DNA of 64,000 nucleotides. It comes from Saprospiraceae bacterium UBA1994. Lineage in GTDB: Bacteria > Bacteroidota > Bacteroidia > Chitinophagales > Saprospiraceae. The stretch spans positions 3,673-67,672 of the forward strand of contig DDCY01000002.1 in NCBI GenBank assembly GCA_002335865.1. The letters are read 5' to 3'. Positions 63,196 through 64,000 of this stretch are shown piece after piece; the stretch's first letter is position 1, and each line of letters starts with the position of its first letter. The notes under the pieces are model-generated. The model had not been told where the DNA came from. It saw only the letters and a program-made list of their open reading frames with translations, and did no database searches. Both the position numbers and the translations under genes were made by a program.

Positions 63196-63714
63196 ATGAA
63201 ATCTATATTAAGAATTCTACTGGCCACTATCACAATAGCTGCTGCTGCACGCGTTTCGTTTGATCTCAACATCGCTGACCAGATTGTTCCGATTACTGGT
63301 CAGACTTTGGCTGTGTTAGTATCCGCAATGTTACTTCCGAAATGGGAGGCATTAATCGCTATTGTAAGTTACCTAGCATTAGGTGCGTTTGGTCAACCTG
63401 TGTTTGCTGACGGTGAATATGGAATGGACAAATTAACTGGAAATGGAGCTGGATATCTATGGGGCTTTCTTCTTGCAACATTCTCTGTGAGTACTACACG
63501 AGGATATAAAGATAGTAGATCTTTACTAAGTATTATGCATGGGAATGTCTTAGGAACTGCTATAATTCTATTTGTTGGATTTGCAGTTTTAGCATTTCAT
63601 ATTGGGACTCAATCTGCCTTTAGTTTAGGCGTAACACCTTATTGGACAGGAGCCGTTGCAAAGATTTTATTGGGGACTTTGGTGGTCTTTGGAATTAGGA
63701 AGTCGGTAAAGTAG
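63196..63714 (+). CDS. bioY: biotin transporter S component
   Basis: 172 residues with five or six membrane segments. The BioY signature is clear: QIVPITGQTLAVLVSAMLLP, IVSYLALGAFGQPVFA and LTGNGAGYLWGFLLA. BioY binds biotin with high affinity and works alone or with an EcfA/EcfT module; none is seen here, and the neighbouring ABC genes are of the ABC-2 exporter type and not ECF modules. It starts 58 bases after the permease gene, so it may share that transcript. Confidence 0.9.
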   Translation: MKSILRILLATITIAAAARVSFDLNIADQIVPITGQTLAVLVSAMLLPKWEALIAIVSYLALGAFGQPVFADGEYGMDKLTGNGAGYLWGFLLATFSVSTTRGYKDSRSLLSIMHGNVLGTAIILFVGFAVLAFHIGTQSAFSLGVTPYWTGAVAKILLGTLVVFGIRKSVK

Positions 63715-63771
63715 ATCTCGATTAGAAAAGAATACAAATTGGACTAATTTTAATTTTACTTGAACTTCACT

Positions 63772-63954
63772 TTAAACATAAATGCAATCAACAAATTTGA
63801 TTTTGATTTTAATCTGATGTTGCAAAGCTACCAATTTTGATTCTATTGTTGTGTCTAAAAGATTATGTTTGGATTTTCTCATATGCGCTACAAAATTATT
63901 AGCGATTGTACCTATCTTGAATGTGAGTTCAATTGGAAACAAGAGTCTCTTCAT
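63772..63954 (-). CDS. doubtful small reading frame at the right edge
   Basis: 60 codons (start MKRLLFPIELTFKIGTIANN). The first 22 residues faintly recall the opening of LURP-one-related/Tubby-like proteins of Bacteroidota, but the rest does not fit, so this may be a truncated or frameshifted remnant, or chance. No promoter was identified. Confidence 0.2.
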   Translation of the reverse strand: MKRLLFPIELTFKIGTIANNFVAHMRKSKHNLLDTTIESKLVALQHQIKIKIKFVDCIYV

Positions 63955-64000
63955 AACTATGTTTATTATTTAATTCTATTGAAAATATCGCGTTATACAA

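Noticed and set aside
61375..63714. ECF-type biotin importer made of the ABC genes plus bioY
   Set aside because: The permease has six segments and the SEVASKTMR-type sequence of ABC-2 exporters, not EcfT; bioY is probably independent.

Overview
The window looks like chromosomal DNA of a member of the Bacteroidota, probably a marine Saprospirales-like lineage (the order is an inference). The pointers are low GC, proteins ending in a type IX secretion (T9SS) sorting domain, a SusC/SusD pair, energy-transducer TonB and DUF4412 proteins, promoters of the Bacteroidota -7 type TAnnTTTG, and few Shine-Dalgarno sites. No rRNA, CRISPR array, prophage or intact insertion sequence was seen.

Region 1 (1-10.8 kb, minus strand) is the conserved translation/transcription block. 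In transcription order it reads tRNA-Thr(TGT), tRNA-Tyr, tRNA-Gly, a divergent tRNA-like gene where a second tRNA-Thr is normally found, tuf, tRNA-Trp, secE, nusG, rplK, rplA, rplJ, rplL, rpoB and the start of rpoC, which runs off the left edge. The hibernation factor hpf and a XerC-type recombinase precede it. Several hairpins (after tuf, before secE, nusG-rplK, rplL-rpoB) suggest RNA-level control of a long transcript.

Region 2 (11.8-23.4 kb) is a secreted/outer-membrane block. It has two overlapping FG-GAP/ASPIC-UnbV proteins with T9SS tails, a convergent arylsulfotransferase-like T9SS protein, and a minus-strand SusC-SusD operon with two further exported proteins and a strong terminator.

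Region 3 (23.5-34.6 kb) is housekeeping: pdxJ, a CPBP protease overlapping cdsA, psd, hemH, surE, a small membrane protein, lpxB, an AspT/YidE-type transporter and a 2,4-dienoyl-CoA reductase.

Region 4 (34.9-47.2 kb) is accessory: CotH-like kinase with T9SS tail, a TonB-dependent receptor, an alpha/beta-hydrolase-like T9SS protein lacking the nucleophile Ser, then about 1 kb of decayed DNA holding recognisable remains of a LytTR response regulator and a HerA/DUF853-type ATPase. An ECF sigma operon follows, in which the sigma gene is followed by an inner-membrane-anchored beta-barrel protein and a lipoprotein.

Region 5 (47.2-64 kb) has nth (with a degenerate Fe-S site), a LuxC-type acyl-CoA reductase, an approximately 88-bp decaying tandem repeat running out of the 3' end of an rluD-like gene, a Prc/Tsp protease, a fatty acid hydroxylase family protein, a DEAD-box helicase, a translationally coupled methyltransferase-lipoprotein amidase pair, an ABC-2 transporter and bioY.

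The most unusual items are the methyltransferase-amidase pair, the sigma/barrel operon, the nucleophile-less hydrolase beside its receptor, the divergent tRNA, the tandem repeat and several pseudogenes recognised only by reading across frameshifts. None can be proved a new system from sequence alone.
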